The position numbers were made by a program, and so were the translations under genes. A model generated the notes under the pieces. The model made no database searches and had not been told where the DNA came from. It saw nothing but the letters and a program-made list of their open reading frames with translations. Source: Ralstonia sp. NFACC01 (GTDB lineage Bacteria; Pseudomonadota; Gammaproteobacteria; Burkholderiales; Burkholderiaceae). Taken from it: a stretch of 64,000 bases of DNA. Positions 25,883 to 34,507 of this stretch are shown piece by piece (within the stretch, counting starts at the first letter, position 1; each line of letters begins with the position of its first letter). Location: positions 1 to 64,000 of the forward strand of contig NZ_FOWV01000013.1 in the NCBI RefSeq assembly GCF_900115545.1. Direction: 5' to 3'.

Positions 25883-26677
25883 TTACACGGCCACGCTCAC
25901 ATTGCGACGCAGCTCGCAGGTGCTGAGCGAATCGGCCTCGCCGCGCAGCAGCAACTGACCGTTGCCGACCAGTTCGCGGCAGCGCCAGAAGACGAACCAG
26001 TCGCTGGCGAGCAGCCCGTCGATGGCGCCCATGATGCTGCCCACCACGTCGCGTGCGCTGGCCCAGTCGGTCGGAACGTGCTCCAGGATCACTTCATCCA
26101 CCGTGCCGTAGGACACCGGTACCAGCGTGTTGCCTTTCCACAGCCGCGTGTCGGCATTCTCGCGCACGGTCTGCTGCCATTCGTAGGCCAGGCGGCCGAT
26201 GCGCAGCACCGACACCGGCGCAATGGTCGAAAACCGCCGCGCCAACCGGGCGCCCGAGTACATGCCGATGGTCGTCAGCGGACCTTGACCGTTGGGGGCC
26301 TCAAGTTCGCGCACATCCATGCCGACTTCATTGATGCGCTGGGGCGATTGGTGCAGATGGAACGCCACCCGGCGCAGCATGAGCTGGTCCGAGGCACTTT
26401 GGCCATGCCAGATGGCGACTTCCGTGGTGGCATCGCGCAGGTCGGCGAGCGACGCGAGTGCGTCGCGCATCTCGGCGGCGAAATCGATGTTGCTATTGGG
26501 CGCCACGCGCTGCCAGAAGCCGGAGCGGGCCATGGCGACACTGTCGACGTCGACCAGCGGCCCGACGGCGAGATCGTCGCGCAGTACGACTACGGAATCG
26601 GGGCGGCCAGCCTGTGCGAGCGCCTGCTTGAGTGTGGCGCCGGCAACATCGCCGTTGACGACATGGATGTATTGCAT
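25883..26677 (-). CDS. DUF1835/DUF3658-type protein
   Basis: Unknown cytoplasmic protein of 264 residues. The N-terminal part matches the DUF1835 pattern, HVVNGDVAGATLKQAL, VVLRDDLAVGPLVDVD, then EVAIWHGQSASDQLMLRRVAFHL; the C-terminal part (about 150-260) is DUF3658-like (RLAYEWQQTVRENADTRLWK). The function is not known for this family. It is a single gene. An Asp/His-rich active-site-like segment is visible but not assignable. Confidence 0.8.
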   Translation of the reverse strand: MQYIHVVNGDVAGATLKQALAQAGRPDSVVVLRDDLAVGPLVDVDSVAMARSGFWQRVAPNSNIDFAAEMRDALASLADLRDATTEVAIWHGQSASDQLMLRRVAFHLHQSPQRINEVGMDVRELEAPNGQGPLTTIGMYSGARLARRFSTIAPVSVLRIGRLAYEWQQTVRENADTRLWKGNTLVPVSYGTVDEVILEHVPTDWASARDVVGSIMGAIDGLLASDWFVFWRCRELVGNGQLLLRGEADSLSTCELRRNVSVAV

Positions 26678-26860
26678 GGCAGCAATTGTAGCGAGAGTGT
26701 CAGCCCAGCGCTTTCGTTTTGCGCATCTCTATCAGTATTCCTTTGCGCGGTGTCATGCGTCTAGCCAAAGGGGGGATGGCCCTCGGGCAATCCTCAGGCG
26801 GGCGTGAGAAAATCGCCGATTTGTTGCAGACCATAACTAAGAACAGGTGAGGAAACATCC

Positions 26861-28171
26861 ATGAGAGCCCCGTTGTTGCCCAAGGGCATGCGCCCTGCAG
26901 TGCTGGCCGTTGTCGCATTGGTGGGTGCGCTGGCTGCCGGCCAGGCTGCCGCCGTGCCGCCGGCTGAAATCTACAAGCGTGCCCAGCAGGAAAAACCTGC
27001 GCTGATCGACACCATGAAGACTCTGGTCTCGATTGAATCGGGCAGCAAGGACATCGAAGGTCTGGACAAGATTGCCAGCGTAATCGCCGAGCGCTTGCGC
27101 GGCATGGGCGGCGACGTCAAGCTCATCGACCCCAGCGACCATGCCTATCGCATGGCCGACACGCCCGAGAAGATCGGCAAGATGGTGCTCGCGCGCTTCA
27201 AGGGCGAGGGCAAGCGCAACATCATGCTGATCGCGCACATGGACACCGTCTATCTGAAGGGCATGCTCGCGCAGCAGCCATTCCGCATCGACGGTGAGCG
27301 TGCCTACGGCCTGGGCATTGCCGACGACAAGAACGGCGTGGCGGTCATCCTGCACACGGTGTCGATTCTGCAGGCCGTCAACTTCAAGCAATACGGCACG
27401 CTTACGGTGCTGATCAACGGTGACGAAGAGATCAGCTCGCCGGGCGCGCGGGCCATGCAGGCCAAGCTGGGCGCCGAGCAGGACGCCGTGTTCTCGTGCG
27501 AAGGCACGCGCGTGACCTCCGACAAGCTGTCGCTGGCCACCAGCGGCATCGGCGCGATCCTGCTGGATGTGAAGGGCAAGGCTTCGCACGCGGGCGGCGC
27601 GCCGGAGCAGGGCCGCAACGCGCTGTATGAGCTGTCGCACCAGGTGCTGCAGATGCGCGATCTGTCCAAGCCGGAAACGGGCCTGAAGGTGAACTGGACG
27701 GTGGCGCAGGCGGGCACCAACCGCAACGTGATTCCGGCCGTGGCCAGTGCCCAGGCTGATGTGCGCCTGCTGCGCGCGGCCGATGCCGACAAGCTGGAAG
27801 AGACCGTCAACGAGCGCATCAGGAACAAGCTGATTCCGGATACGCAGGTCTCGGCCCGGTTCGAGCGCCGCCGCCCGCCGCTGGAAGCGACCCCGGCGTC
27901 GCGCGCGCTGGCCGAACACGCCCAGAAGATCTACGGCGAACTTGGCAAGACGCTGGAGATTGACGACAAGGCCGAAGGCGGCGGCACCGATGCCGCGTTT
28001 GCTGCGTCGAAAACCAAGGCGCCCGTGATCGAGCGCTTCGGTCTGGCGAGCTTTGGCGCGCACTCGAATGACGCCGAATATGTCGACCTCAACTCCATCG
28101 TTCCGCGCCTGTACCTGTTGACCCGCATGGTCATGGATGTGTCGCGCGACCGCGTCGGCCTGGGCAAGTAA
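26861..28171 (+). CDS. Periplasmic M20 metallopeptidase (glutamate carboxypeptidase type)
   Basis: It has 436 residues with a Sec signal (VLAVVALVGALAAGQAAAVP). M20 family motifs: IAHMDTVYLKG (metal His/Asp), YGLGIADDKNGVAV (bridging Asp), INGDEEISSPGAR (catalytic and metal Glu pair), and the late metal His in FGAHSNDAEYVDL. A dimerisation domain (about 210-330) with KGKASHAGGAPEQGRNAL is present. It resembles the CPG2 family, which removes C-terminal glutamate from folates and peptides. It stands alone, ahead of the aldehyde oxidase genes. Confidence 0.92.
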   Translation: MRAPLLPKGMRPAVLAVVALVGALAAGQAAAVPPAEIYKRAQQEKPALIDTMKTLVSIESGSKDIEGLDKIASVIAERLRGMGGDVKLIDPSDHAYRMADTPEKIGKMVLARFKGEGKRNIMLIAHMDTVYLKGMLAQQPFRIDGERAYGLGIADDKNGVAVILHTVSILQAVNFKQYGTLTVLINGDEEISSPGARAMQAKLGAEQDAVFSCEGTRVTSDKLSLATSGIGAILLDVKGKASHAGGAPEQGRNALYELSHQVLQMRDLSKPETGLKVNWTVAQAGTNRNVIPAVASAQADVRLLRAADADKLEETVNERIRNKLIPDTQVSARFERRRPPLEATPASRALAEHAQKIYGELGKTLEIDDKAEGGGTDAAFAASKTKAPVIERFGLASFGAHSNDAEYVDLNSIVPRLYLLTRMVMDVSRDRVGLGK

Positions 28172-28181
28172 CCGCACTGCA

Positions 28182-28248
28182 ACGCGGCGCGTAAGCCTTA
28201 CACGCGCCGCAGCAATTCCCCCTCGCGAAGCCACTGCTCAGTGGCTTT
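28182..28248 (+). terminator. Hairpins after the M20 peptidase gene
   Basis: Two inverted repeats follow the stop: GCGGCGCGT/ACACGCGCCGC (28182-28210, imperfect) and a perfect AGCCACTGCTCAGTGGCT (28229-28246) followed by TT. The T-run is short, so termination strength is uncertain. Confidence 0.45.
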
Positions 28249-28334
28249 CCAACGCCCGGGTGCCGGGTATTCCGCTTGCTTTCCCCTGACGCATGTCCCC
28301 AGCTACGGCCGCCTCGGCCGGTGGAGCGCGCGCC

Positions 28335-29075
28335 ATGTCTGATCACCCCTTAACAGCATCGAATGATCCTGCCCACGAACCGGATGGGGCACCCGCACGC
28401 CCGAGCCGGCGCGGCTTTCTGCAGAGCGCCGCAGCCGCCGCCTCGGCGTTTGCGCTGCCGCACGAACCGGCCGGTGCGGGCACTTCTGCATCGGCCCCGG
28501 CACGTCCCGCTGCGTTGGCGCCTGCGCGGCCGGTATCGCTCAATATCAACGGCAAGCCGTATGCGTTGTCACTGGAGCCGCGCGTCACGTTGCTCGATGC
28601 GCTGCGTGAAGTGCTCGGCCTGACCGGCACCAAGAAAGGCTGCGATCGCGGCCAGTGCGGCGCATGCACCGTCCTCGTGAACGGGCGGCGCATCAACAGT
28701 TGCCTGACGCTGGCGATCATGCACGAGGGCGAGGCCATCACCACCGTCGAAGGATTGGCACACGCGCATGAAGGCGTGGTCGACCGCACGGCGCTGCATC
28801 CGGTGCAGACCGCGTTTCTCGAACACGACGCCTTTCAATGCGGATATTGCACGCCAGGGCAGATCTGCTCGGCGGTGGCGGTGCTGGACGAGGCGCGCCG
28901 CGGTATGCCCAGCACGGTCACGTCGCCCGCAGCACTGGGCAATGACGGCCCCGTGGCGCTGACCGAAGACGAAATACGCGAGCGCATGAGCGGCAACATC
29001 TGCCGCTGCGGCGCGTACCCCAACATCGTGGCGGCGATTCGCGTGGTGGCTGCCAAGTCTGGCAACGCTGCCTGA
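28335..29075 (+). CDS. paoA: Periplasmic aldehyde oxidoreductase, 2Fe-2S subunit (PaoA-like)
   Basis: Iron-sulfur subunit of a xanthine dehydrogenase-family molybdenum enzyme. About 246 residues from the ATG at 28335; another ATG lies at 28293. The N-terminus has a Tat signal, SRRGFLQSAAAAASAF, so the assembled complex is exported folded. Plant-type 2Fe-2S site: GCDRGQCGACTVLVNGRRINSC. Second cluster: CGYCTPGQ and CRCGAYPN. It is followed by FAD and molybdopterin subunits at 9 nt and with overlap, as in E. coli paoABC (yagTSR). Confidence 0.92.
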   Translation: MSDHPLTASNDPAHEPDGAPARPSRRGFLQSAAAAASAFALPHEPAGAGTSASAPARPAALAPARPVSLNINGKPYALSLEPRVTLLDALREVLGLTGTKKGCDRGQCGACTVLVNGRRINSCLTLAIMHEGEAITTVEGLAHAHEGVVDRTALHPVQTAFLEHDAFQCGYCTPGQICSAVAVLDEARRGMPSTVTSPAALGNDGPVALTEDEIRERMSGNICRCGAYPNIVAAIRVVAAKSGNAA

Positions 29076-29084
29076 GGAGCCGCC

Positions 29085-30098
29085 ATGCAATCGATTGCCT
29101 ATGACCGTGCGTCTTCCGTTGAAGCTGCCGTGCGCCTGGGCCATGAGCCGGGCGCGCGCTATATCGGCGGCGGCACGAACCTGCTGGACCTGATGAAAGG
29201 CGGCGTCGAGCAGCCCCAGCGGCTGGTGGACGTAAGCCGTCTGCCGCTCGCGCAGATTCGCGCGTTGCCCGACGGTGGCCTGCGCCTGGGCGCGATGGCG
29301 CGCAATGCCGATACGGCGGCGCATCCGCTGGTGCGCTCGCGGTATCCGCTCCTGAGTGAAGCGATCGTGTCGGGCGCCTCGGGTCAGCTACGCAACATGG
29401 CCACCAACGGCGGCAACCTGATGCAGCGCACACGCTGCCATTACTTCTACGACACGGCGTATCCGGCATGCAACAAGCGGCAACCCGGCTCCGGCTGTGC
29501 CGCGCGTGAGGGCTTCAACCGCATGCACGCCATCCTTGGTGCGAGCGAGGCATGCGTAGCGACGCATCCTTCCGACATGGCTGTCGCGCTGCCCGCGCTG
29601 GATGCCACGGTGGTGGTGCACGGTGCGCACGGTGAGCGGCGTATTCCCATCGAAGCGTTCCATCGATTGCCGGAAGCGCACCCTGAAATCGAGACGACAC
29701 TCGGACCCGGCGAGTTGATCATCGCCATCGATCTGCCGCCGCCCGTGTTCGGGTCGCACGTGCACTACCTGAAGGTGCGCGACCGCGCCAGTTATGCGTT
29801 TGCGCTGGTGTCGGTGGCTGCGGCGCTGGCATTGCAGACCGATGGGCGGACGATCCGGGAGGCGCGAATTGTGCTCGGCGGCGTGGCGCACAAGCCGTGG
29901 CGCGCGCACGCGGCCGAGCAGATGCTGGCGGGCCAGGCCGTGGATGCGCAGTTGTTTGCCCAGGCGGGTGCGCTGGCCGTGCAGGGCGCCCAGCCGCTGC
30001 GCGACAACGGCTTCAAGGTGCCGCTCGCACAGCGGGCGGTGGCCCGGGCGCTCACCATCGCGGTCAATCCCGCTAATCCGACAGGAGGTGTGGCATGA
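29085..30098 (+). CDS. paoB: Aldehyde oxidoreductase FAD subunit (PaoB-like)
   Basis: It has 337 residues. FAD-binding loop: [15 protein letters not shown]; then [20 protein letters not shown]. Unlike most XDH FAD subunits it has an extra cysteine-rich segment ([15 protein letters not shown] then GSGCAAREG) like the 4Fe-4S loop of E. coli PaoB, which supports assignment to the aldehyde oxidase rather than the xanthine dehydrogenase group. C-terminal CO dehydrogenase flavoprotein domain is complete. It overlaps the next gene by 4 nt. No signal of its own; it is expected to be co-exported with PaoA. Confidence 0.92.
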   Translation: MQSIAYDRASSVEAAVRLGHEPGARYIGGGTNLLDLMKGGVEQPQRLVDVSRLPLAQIRALPDGGLRLGAMARNADTAAHPLVRSRYPLLSEAIVSGASGQLRNMATNGGNLMQRTRCHYFYDTAYPACNKRQPGSGCAAREGFNRMHAILGASEACVATHPSDMAVALPALDATVVVHGAHGERRIPIEAFHRLPEAHPEIETTLGPGELIIAIDLPPPVFGSHVHYLKVRDRASYAFALVSVAAALALQTDGRTIREARIVLGGVAHKPWRAHAAEQMLAGQAVDAQLFAQAGALAVQGAQPLRDNGFKVPLAQRAVARALTIAVNPANPTGGVA

Positions 30099-32293
30099 GC
30101 AACGTGGGCCAACCGCTGGACCGCACAGACGGTCTGCTCAAAGTCACGGGTCAGGCGCGCTATTCAGCAGAGTTCCAGGTGCCGCGTCTGGTGCATGCGG
30201 TGCTGGTGCAGAGCACCGTGCCTGCGGGTCGGATCACGCGGGTCGATACCCATGTCGCGCAGGCCATGCCCGGCGTGCTGCTGGTGATGACGCACAAGAA
30301 CGCACCTCGCCTGCCCAACGGCGGCAAGCCAGCGCTCGAACCCCCGGCCGGACGCGCACTTTCTTTGCTGCAGGACGACCAGGTGCACTACAACGGCCAG
30401 CCCGTGGCGCTCGTGGTGGGCGACACGCTGGAACATGCCCAGGCCGCAGCGCGCATGGTGCGCGTGGAGGTGGCCCAGCAGCCCGCGCGGCTCGATTTCG
30501 AAACCGCCCGCGCCGATGCGCACTCGCCTGGCAAGGTGCAGGCGCAATCGGCCGACACCACACGCGGCGATATGGCTGCCGGTATGGCGCAGGCGGCGCA
30601 GCGCATCGAGGCCGTCTACGGGACGCCCATGGAGACGCACAACCCCATGGAGCCGCACGCCACCATCGCCGTGTGGGAGGGCGATTCGCTTACGCTGTAC
30701 GACAGCACGCAATACGTCTCGGGCGTGCGCCGCACCGTCGCCAAGACGCTCGGCTTGTCGCCCGATAAGCTGCGCGTGATGTGCCCGTTCGTGGGTGGCG
30801 GATTCGGCTGCAAGGGCTCGGTGTGGTCGCACGTGGTGCTGGCGGCGATGGCCGCGCGCCAGGCGGGGCGGCCCGTCAAGCTGGTGCTGGAGCGCCCGCA
30901 GATGTTCGGCCCGGTCGGCGGGCGCCCGCGCACCGAGCAGCGCATCGCCGTGGGCGCCGCCAGCGACGGCCGCTTCACCGCCATCTCGCATGACTCGCTG
31001 ACCACCACGTCGATGATCGAAGACTGGACCGAGCCCTGCGCCATCGTCACCCGCATGCTTTACGAGACGCCCAACCAGCGGACCACGCATCGGCTCGCGC
31101 GGCTCAACATCGGTACGCCGACGTTCATGCGCGCTCCGGGCGAAGCCACCGGCACGTTCGCTTTGGAAGTGGCGCTGGATGAGATGGCCTACACCCTGGG
31201 TCTCGACCCCGTGGAACTGCGCCTGCGCAACGACGCTGCACAAGATCCGGAAAAACGCATCCCCTGGTCGAGCAAATCGCTGGCAGCGTGCTACCGTGCC
31301 GGCGCCGAGCGTTTCGGCTGGGCGCGCCGCAACCCGCAGCCGGGCAGCATGCGCGAGGGCAACACACGCATCGGCTGGGGCATGGCCACGGCCACGTACC
31401 CCGCCAACCGTAGTGCGGCCGGCGCCACCGCGCGCTACCTGCCCGACGGCACGGCGCAGGTCGAATCCGGCTCGCAGGATCTGGGTACCGGCACCTACAC
31501 GGTGATGACGCAGGTGGCGGCGGATGCCATGGGCATGCCCGTCGACCGCGTGCATTTCAGCCTGGGCGATACGCGCATGCCCGAGGCGCCGGTGTCGGGC
31601 GGTTCGCAGAGTGTGGCCAGCGTATCGCCCGCCGTGCAGGCCGCCGGCGCGCGGGCCCGCGATGCGCTGATTGCCGCGGCCATCGCCGATGCCAGCTCGC
31701 CGCTGCACGGGCTTGCCGCAAGCGAGATCACCGTGGTCGACGGCTTCTTGAGCGCCCGCAGCGGGGCGCGTGAGCCCGTGGCTGCCGTGGTCGCGCGCTA
31801 CGGCCGCCCCATCGAGGTAACCGCCAAGGTGCAGCCGGGCGAAGAAAAGCAGAAGTACTCAATGCACTCGTTCGGCGCGGTGTTTGCCGAGGTGCACGTT
31901 GATGCGGATCTGGGCGTGATCTGCGTCTCACGCATCGTGGCGAGCTACGGCGTGGGGCGGCTGCTCAACGCCAAGACGGGACGCAGCCAGCTCGTGGGCG
32001 GCATCGTCTGGGGCATGGGCATGGCGCTGTTCGAAGAAAGCCTGTTCGACCCGCGTTACGGCCGCATCGTCAATAACAACCTGGCGGAGTACCACGTGCC
32101 CGTCAACGCCGATGTGCCGGACATCGACATTCTCGTGCTCGACGAGGCGGACCCGCACATCAACCCGCTGGGCGCCAAGGGAATCGGCGAGATCGGCATC
32201 ACCGGCGTGCCGGCGGCCATCGCCAACGCCGTCTATCACGCCACCGGCCGGCGCGTGCGCGAATTGCCGATCACGCTCGACAAGCTCATCTGA
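30095..32293 (+). CDS. paoC: Aldehyde oxidoreductase molybdenum subunit (PaoC-like)
   Basis: Catalytic subunit of 732 residues that oxidises aldehydes to acids with a molybdopterin cofactor. Visible motifs: N-terminal [20 protein letters not shown], the molybdenum-site segment [51 protein letters not shown], and the C-terminal catalytic Glu in [20 protein letters not shown]. The length is as in E. coli PaoC. No paoD-type insertion chaperone follows; the next genes run the other way. It probably detoxifies aromatic aldehydes in the periplasm. Confidence 0.93.
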   Translation: MSNVGQPLDRTDGLLKVTGQARYSAEFQVPRLVHAVLVQSTVPAGRITRVDTHVAQAMPGVLLVMTHKNAPRLPNGGKPALEPPAGRALSLLQDDQVHYNGQPVALVVGDTLEHAQAAARMVRVEVAQQPARLDFETARADAHSPGKVQAQSADTTRGDMAAGMAQAAQRIEAVYGTPMETHNPMEPHATIAVWEGDSLTLYDSTQYVSGVRRTVAKTLGLSPDKLRVMCPFVGGGFGCKGSVWSHVVLAAMAARQAGRPVKLVLERPQMFGPVGGRPRTEQRIAVGAASDGRFTAISHDSLTTTSMIEDWTEPCAIVTRMLYETPNQRTTHRLARLNIGTPTFMRAPGEATGTFALEVALDEMAYTLGLDPVELRLRNDAAQDPEKRIPWSSKSLAACYRAGAERFGWARRNPQPGSMREGNTRIGWGMATATYPANRSAAGATARYLPDGTAQVESGSQDLGTGTYTVMTQVAADAMGMPVDRVHFSLGDTRMPEAPVSGGSQSVASVSPAVQAAGARARDALIAAAIADASSPLHGLAASEITVVDGFLSARSGAREPVAAVVARYGRPIEVTAKVQPGEEKQKYSMHSFGAVFAEVHVDADLGVICVSRIVASYGVGRLLNAKTGRSQLVGGIVWGMGMALFEESLFDPRYGRIVNNNLAEYHVPVNADVPDIDILVLDEADPHINPLGAKGIGEIGITGVPAAIANAVYHATGRRVRELPITLDKLI

Positions 32294-32302
32294 GCGCGCA
32301 TG

Positions 32303-32334
32303 AAAAAGCCCCGCTGGCGCATCACCAGCGGGGC
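32303..32334 (-). terminator. Terminator between paoC and the repeat protein
   Basis: Perfect GCCCCGCTGG/CCAGCGGGGC stem (32308-32317 and 32325-32334), with TTTTT on the minus strand. It best fits termination of the minus-strand repeat-protein gene; it could also slow plus-strand transcription leaving paoC. Confidence 0.75.
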
Positions 32335-32387
32335 CAGAGTGGGCCAAGAGGCGGAAAACGGAGGATGCCTGGAGACCGGCCCGTAAT

Positions 32388-32431
32388 TGATCAATGCGTG
32401 ATCAATGCGTGATCAACGCGCGATGAACGCG
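32388..32431. repeat. Four tandem 11-nt repeats
   Basis: TGATCAATGCG twice, then TGATCAACGCG and CGATGAACGCG, in direct head-to-tail register, fading at the right end. It lies just past the stop of the repeat-protein gene, between convergent genes. No function is evident. Confidence 0.8.
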
Positions 32432-32450
32432 GTGAATGCCGATCAGCGCA

Positions 32451-32735
32451 TCAATTCGGAACCGGGTACCCGTAGACCGTCCCGCCGCCGTCGCGGGAGC
32501 GGCCGGCCGGATCGCTGCGCATGCCGTCCGAATACGGATCGAAGCGGCCGCTGCGCGCACCTTCTGTATACGTGTCGAAGCGTCCGGTGCGGGCACCGTC
32601 GCTGTAGACGTCAAACCGTTCGGCCCGTGCGTTCTGGCCGAACACTTCCACGCGGCTGGCTTGTGCCCAAGCGCTGCCAGCCGCGAGGGCTCCGACCGCC
32701 AGCATGGCAGCCAACCCCATTTGCTTGAGTCGCAT
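32451..32735 (-). CDS. Exported protein made of four 12-residue repeats
   Basis: Unknown protein of 94 residues. The ATG at 32735 has AAGGAG at the right distance. A signal peptide (LAAMLAVGALAAGSAWA) is followed by four tandem repeats at residues 28-75: RVEVFGQNARAE, RFDVYSDGARTG, RFDTYTEGARSG and RFDPYSDGMRSD. The consensus R-F-D-x-Y-x-(D/E)-G-A-R alternates aromatic and charged residues and may form a beta-strand stack. The tail is Gly/Pro/Tyr-rich. No enzymatic motif; structural or envelope role is only a guess. Confidence 0.75.
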   Translation of the reverse strand: MRLKQMGLAAMLAVGALAAGSAWAQASRVEVFGQNARAERFDVYSDGARTGRFDTYTEGARSGRFDPYSDGMRSDPAGRSRDGGGTVYGYPVPN

Positions 32736-33183
32736 GGCGAACTCCTTCTTCAACTGATTTTCGGTGCTGTTTTAGGCGTGGTCATTTGATGTCCTGCCAC
32801 GGTCTACAGCCTAGGTCAGGGGGCATGCCCTATCCACGGTGGTGCGACGAACGGTTTGTTGTCGGCGCTGAAATGATGCAAGTCAGCGTGAACCGCGCTG
32901 AAAAGCGCGCCAATGGCGTAACGCCCCCGGCAATCTCCCAACCTTTTTGTCTAATCAAGAGAGCGGTTCAAAGACTGTGGGCCGCCTTGGTGCACCACAG
33001 CAGGGCACGACGCGCTGGCAAGCCTTGTCGCAGGCCGATTTGGTGCGGCGCATTAAGAGCGATGCGCGCGTACCACACTTGGTAGAACGATTCCGTGAAT
33101 TACTTTGCCGGGCATATGGGCTTTTGTTAAATTTGCGCGGCACTTCCGACACGGAAGTTAAGGAAACGGAGGAGCCCAACCTC
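32736..33183. other. Intergenic region upstream of the porin leader
   Basis: About 450 nt with no gene I can support; an open plus frame from 32947 lacks a Shine-Dalgarno and merely reads into the leader peptide. A hairpin ACTTCCG-aca-CGGAAGT lies at 33142-33158, directly before the leader Shine-Dalgarno, and could regulate it. The region is long enough for a complex porin promoter (OmpR/EnvZ-type control is common for this family), but no site can be named. Confidence 0.4.
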
Positions 33184-33237
33184 ATGCACACGGGGTCGGG
33201 CGGTTTGAGACAACTCTTTTATTACGAGCCCACATGA
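33184..33237 (+). CDS. 17-residue leader peptide coupled to the porin
   Basis: An ATG at 33184 with a strong Shine-Dalgarno (GGAGGAG, 33168-33174) opens a frame of 17 codons, MHTGSGGLRQLFYYEPT, whose TGA stop overlaps the porin ATG as ATGA (33234-33237). The porin itself has only a weak site before its ATG (GAG near 33226), so it may depend on ribosomes finishing the leader. The peptide has no stretch of a single rare amino acid, so classic attenuation is not obvious; translational coupling is the simplest reading. Confidence 0.55.
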   Translation: MHTGSGGLRQLFYYEPT

Positions 33238-34364
33238 AAAAGTCTGCCATTCTGGTTGCAGTTGGCGCCCTGTTCGCAGGTTCTGCCTACGCCCAATCGA
33301 GCGTGACGCTGTACGGTATTGTCGATACCAGCATTCACTACATCAACAACGCCAACCAAGCTGGCAACAGCGTGACCCAGATGGAAAGCGGTGCTGTGTC
33401 GAACAGCCGCTGGGGCCTGAAGGGCTCGGAAGACCTGGGCGGCGGCAACAAGGCACTGTTCGTGCTGGAAAGCGGCTTCAACTCGGATTCGGGCCGCATG
33501 AGCAGCTCGGGTACGCTGTTCAATCGTCAATCGTTCGTGGGCCTGTCCAACAAGGATCTGGGCACCATCACGCTGGGCCGTCAATACAACTTCGGCTTCA
33601 CGACCGGTGGCAACTTCGACCCGCTGGGCGTGGGTAACTACGACGGCAACTCGTGGATGTACTACGGCCTGACCGGTCTGCGTGAATCCAACATGCTGAA
33701 GTACGAAGGCAAGTGGAACGGCCTGTCGGTCGGCCTGGCCTACGGCTTTGGCGAAGTGGCTGGCGCTGCAAGCCAGAACTCGTACGTTGGCGGCACGGTG
33801 GCCTATGAATTCGGCCCGGCCTACATCGGCGCCTTCGCTCAACAGCACAAGGACGTTGCTGGCAACAAGCAAACCGTGTGGGGTATCGGCGGTAACTACA
33901 CGATCGCTGCAGCCAAGCTGTTCGCAGGCTACATCGACAGCAGCGACGCCACGGGTTGCGTGAACAGCTCGGCAAACTGCGTCGGCGGCAGCGCTTTCGG
34001 CCTGAACATCTACGGCAACGCCACCTCGGGCGCTGGCCTGACCCCGGGCGCCACGAAGCGTCGTGACCACGTCGGCATCCTGGGCGTGACGTACAACGTC
34101 ACCCCGGCCCTGGCTCTGACGGGCGCGTTCTACTACGACAGCATCAAGAACGCTGCTCTGACCGCCGGCAACGACGGCAAGCGCTACACCGGCGTTCTGC
34201 TGGCTGAGTACGCTCTGTCCAAGCGCACGCAAGTGTATGGCACGGTCGACTACAACAAGGTCAAGGACGCAGCGCTGCCGGAACTGTCGGGTGGCGGCAA
34301 CGCAACCGGCGTTGGCAAGTCGAACCAGACGAGCGTTGGCGTGGGTATCCGCCACATCTTCTAA
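33234..34364 (+). CDS. Trimeric outer-membrane porin
   Basis: Gram-negative porin of 376 residues, general diffusion type (Omp32/OpcP-like family of Burkholderiales). Signal peptide KKSAILVAVGALFAGSAYAQ, then SSVTLYGIVDTSIHYINN as first beta strand; further markers are SRWGLKGSEDLGGGNKALFV, RQSFVGLSNKDLGTITLGRQ in the L3 constriction region, and a C-terminal strand ending VGVGIRHIF with the terminal Phe needed by BAM. Codon use (few rare codons) suggests high expression. Its start codon overlaps a leader ORF. Confidence 0.95.
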   Translation: MKKSAILVAVGALFAGSAYAQSSVTLYGIVDTSIHYINNANQAGNSVTQMESGAVSNSRWGLKGSEDLGGGNKALFVLESGFNSDSGRMSSSGTLFNRQSFVGLSNKDLGTITLGRQYNFGFTTGGNFDPLGVGNYDGNSWMYYGLTGLRESNMLKYEGKWNGLSVGLAYGFGEVAGAASQNSYVGGTVAYEFGPAYIGAFAQQHKDVAGNKQTVWGIGGNYTIAAAKLFAGYIDSSDATGCVNSSANCVGGSAFGLNIYGNATSGAGLTPGATKRRDHVGILGVTYNVTPALALTGAFYYDSIKNAALTAGNDGKRYTGVLLAEYALSKRTQVYGTVDYNKVKDAALPELSGGGNATGVGKSNQTSVGVGIRHIF

Positions 34365-34390
34365 TCGACGCTGTCACGCGATTGGGAACG

Positions 34391-34424
34391 GAAAAGGCGC
34401 CTTCGGGCGCCTTTTCTTTTGCCT
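34391..34424 (+). terminator. Terminator of the porin gene
   Basis: AAAAGGCGCC-ttcg-GGCGCCTTTT hairpin followed by CTTTT, about 30 nt after the stop. Strong, symmetrical. Confidence 0.9.
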
Positions 34425-34507
34425 GCAGTTTTTGTACGTCGGCGGCCGAGGTTGCCTGGGCATCGGCCTACAATGTTCTTTTCCGTTTCTTCCCCTGACA
34501 TTGCGCC

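Noticed and set aside
30164-31708. 514-codon minus-strand frame opposite paoC
   Set aside because: Arg/His/Gly-rich shadow of a clear molybdenum subunit.
32947-33237. 96-codon plus frame upstream of the porin
   Set aside because: No ribosome site and no protein-like features before the internal ATG at 33184; only the last 17 codons, with their own strong Shine-Dalgarno, are kept as a leader peptide.
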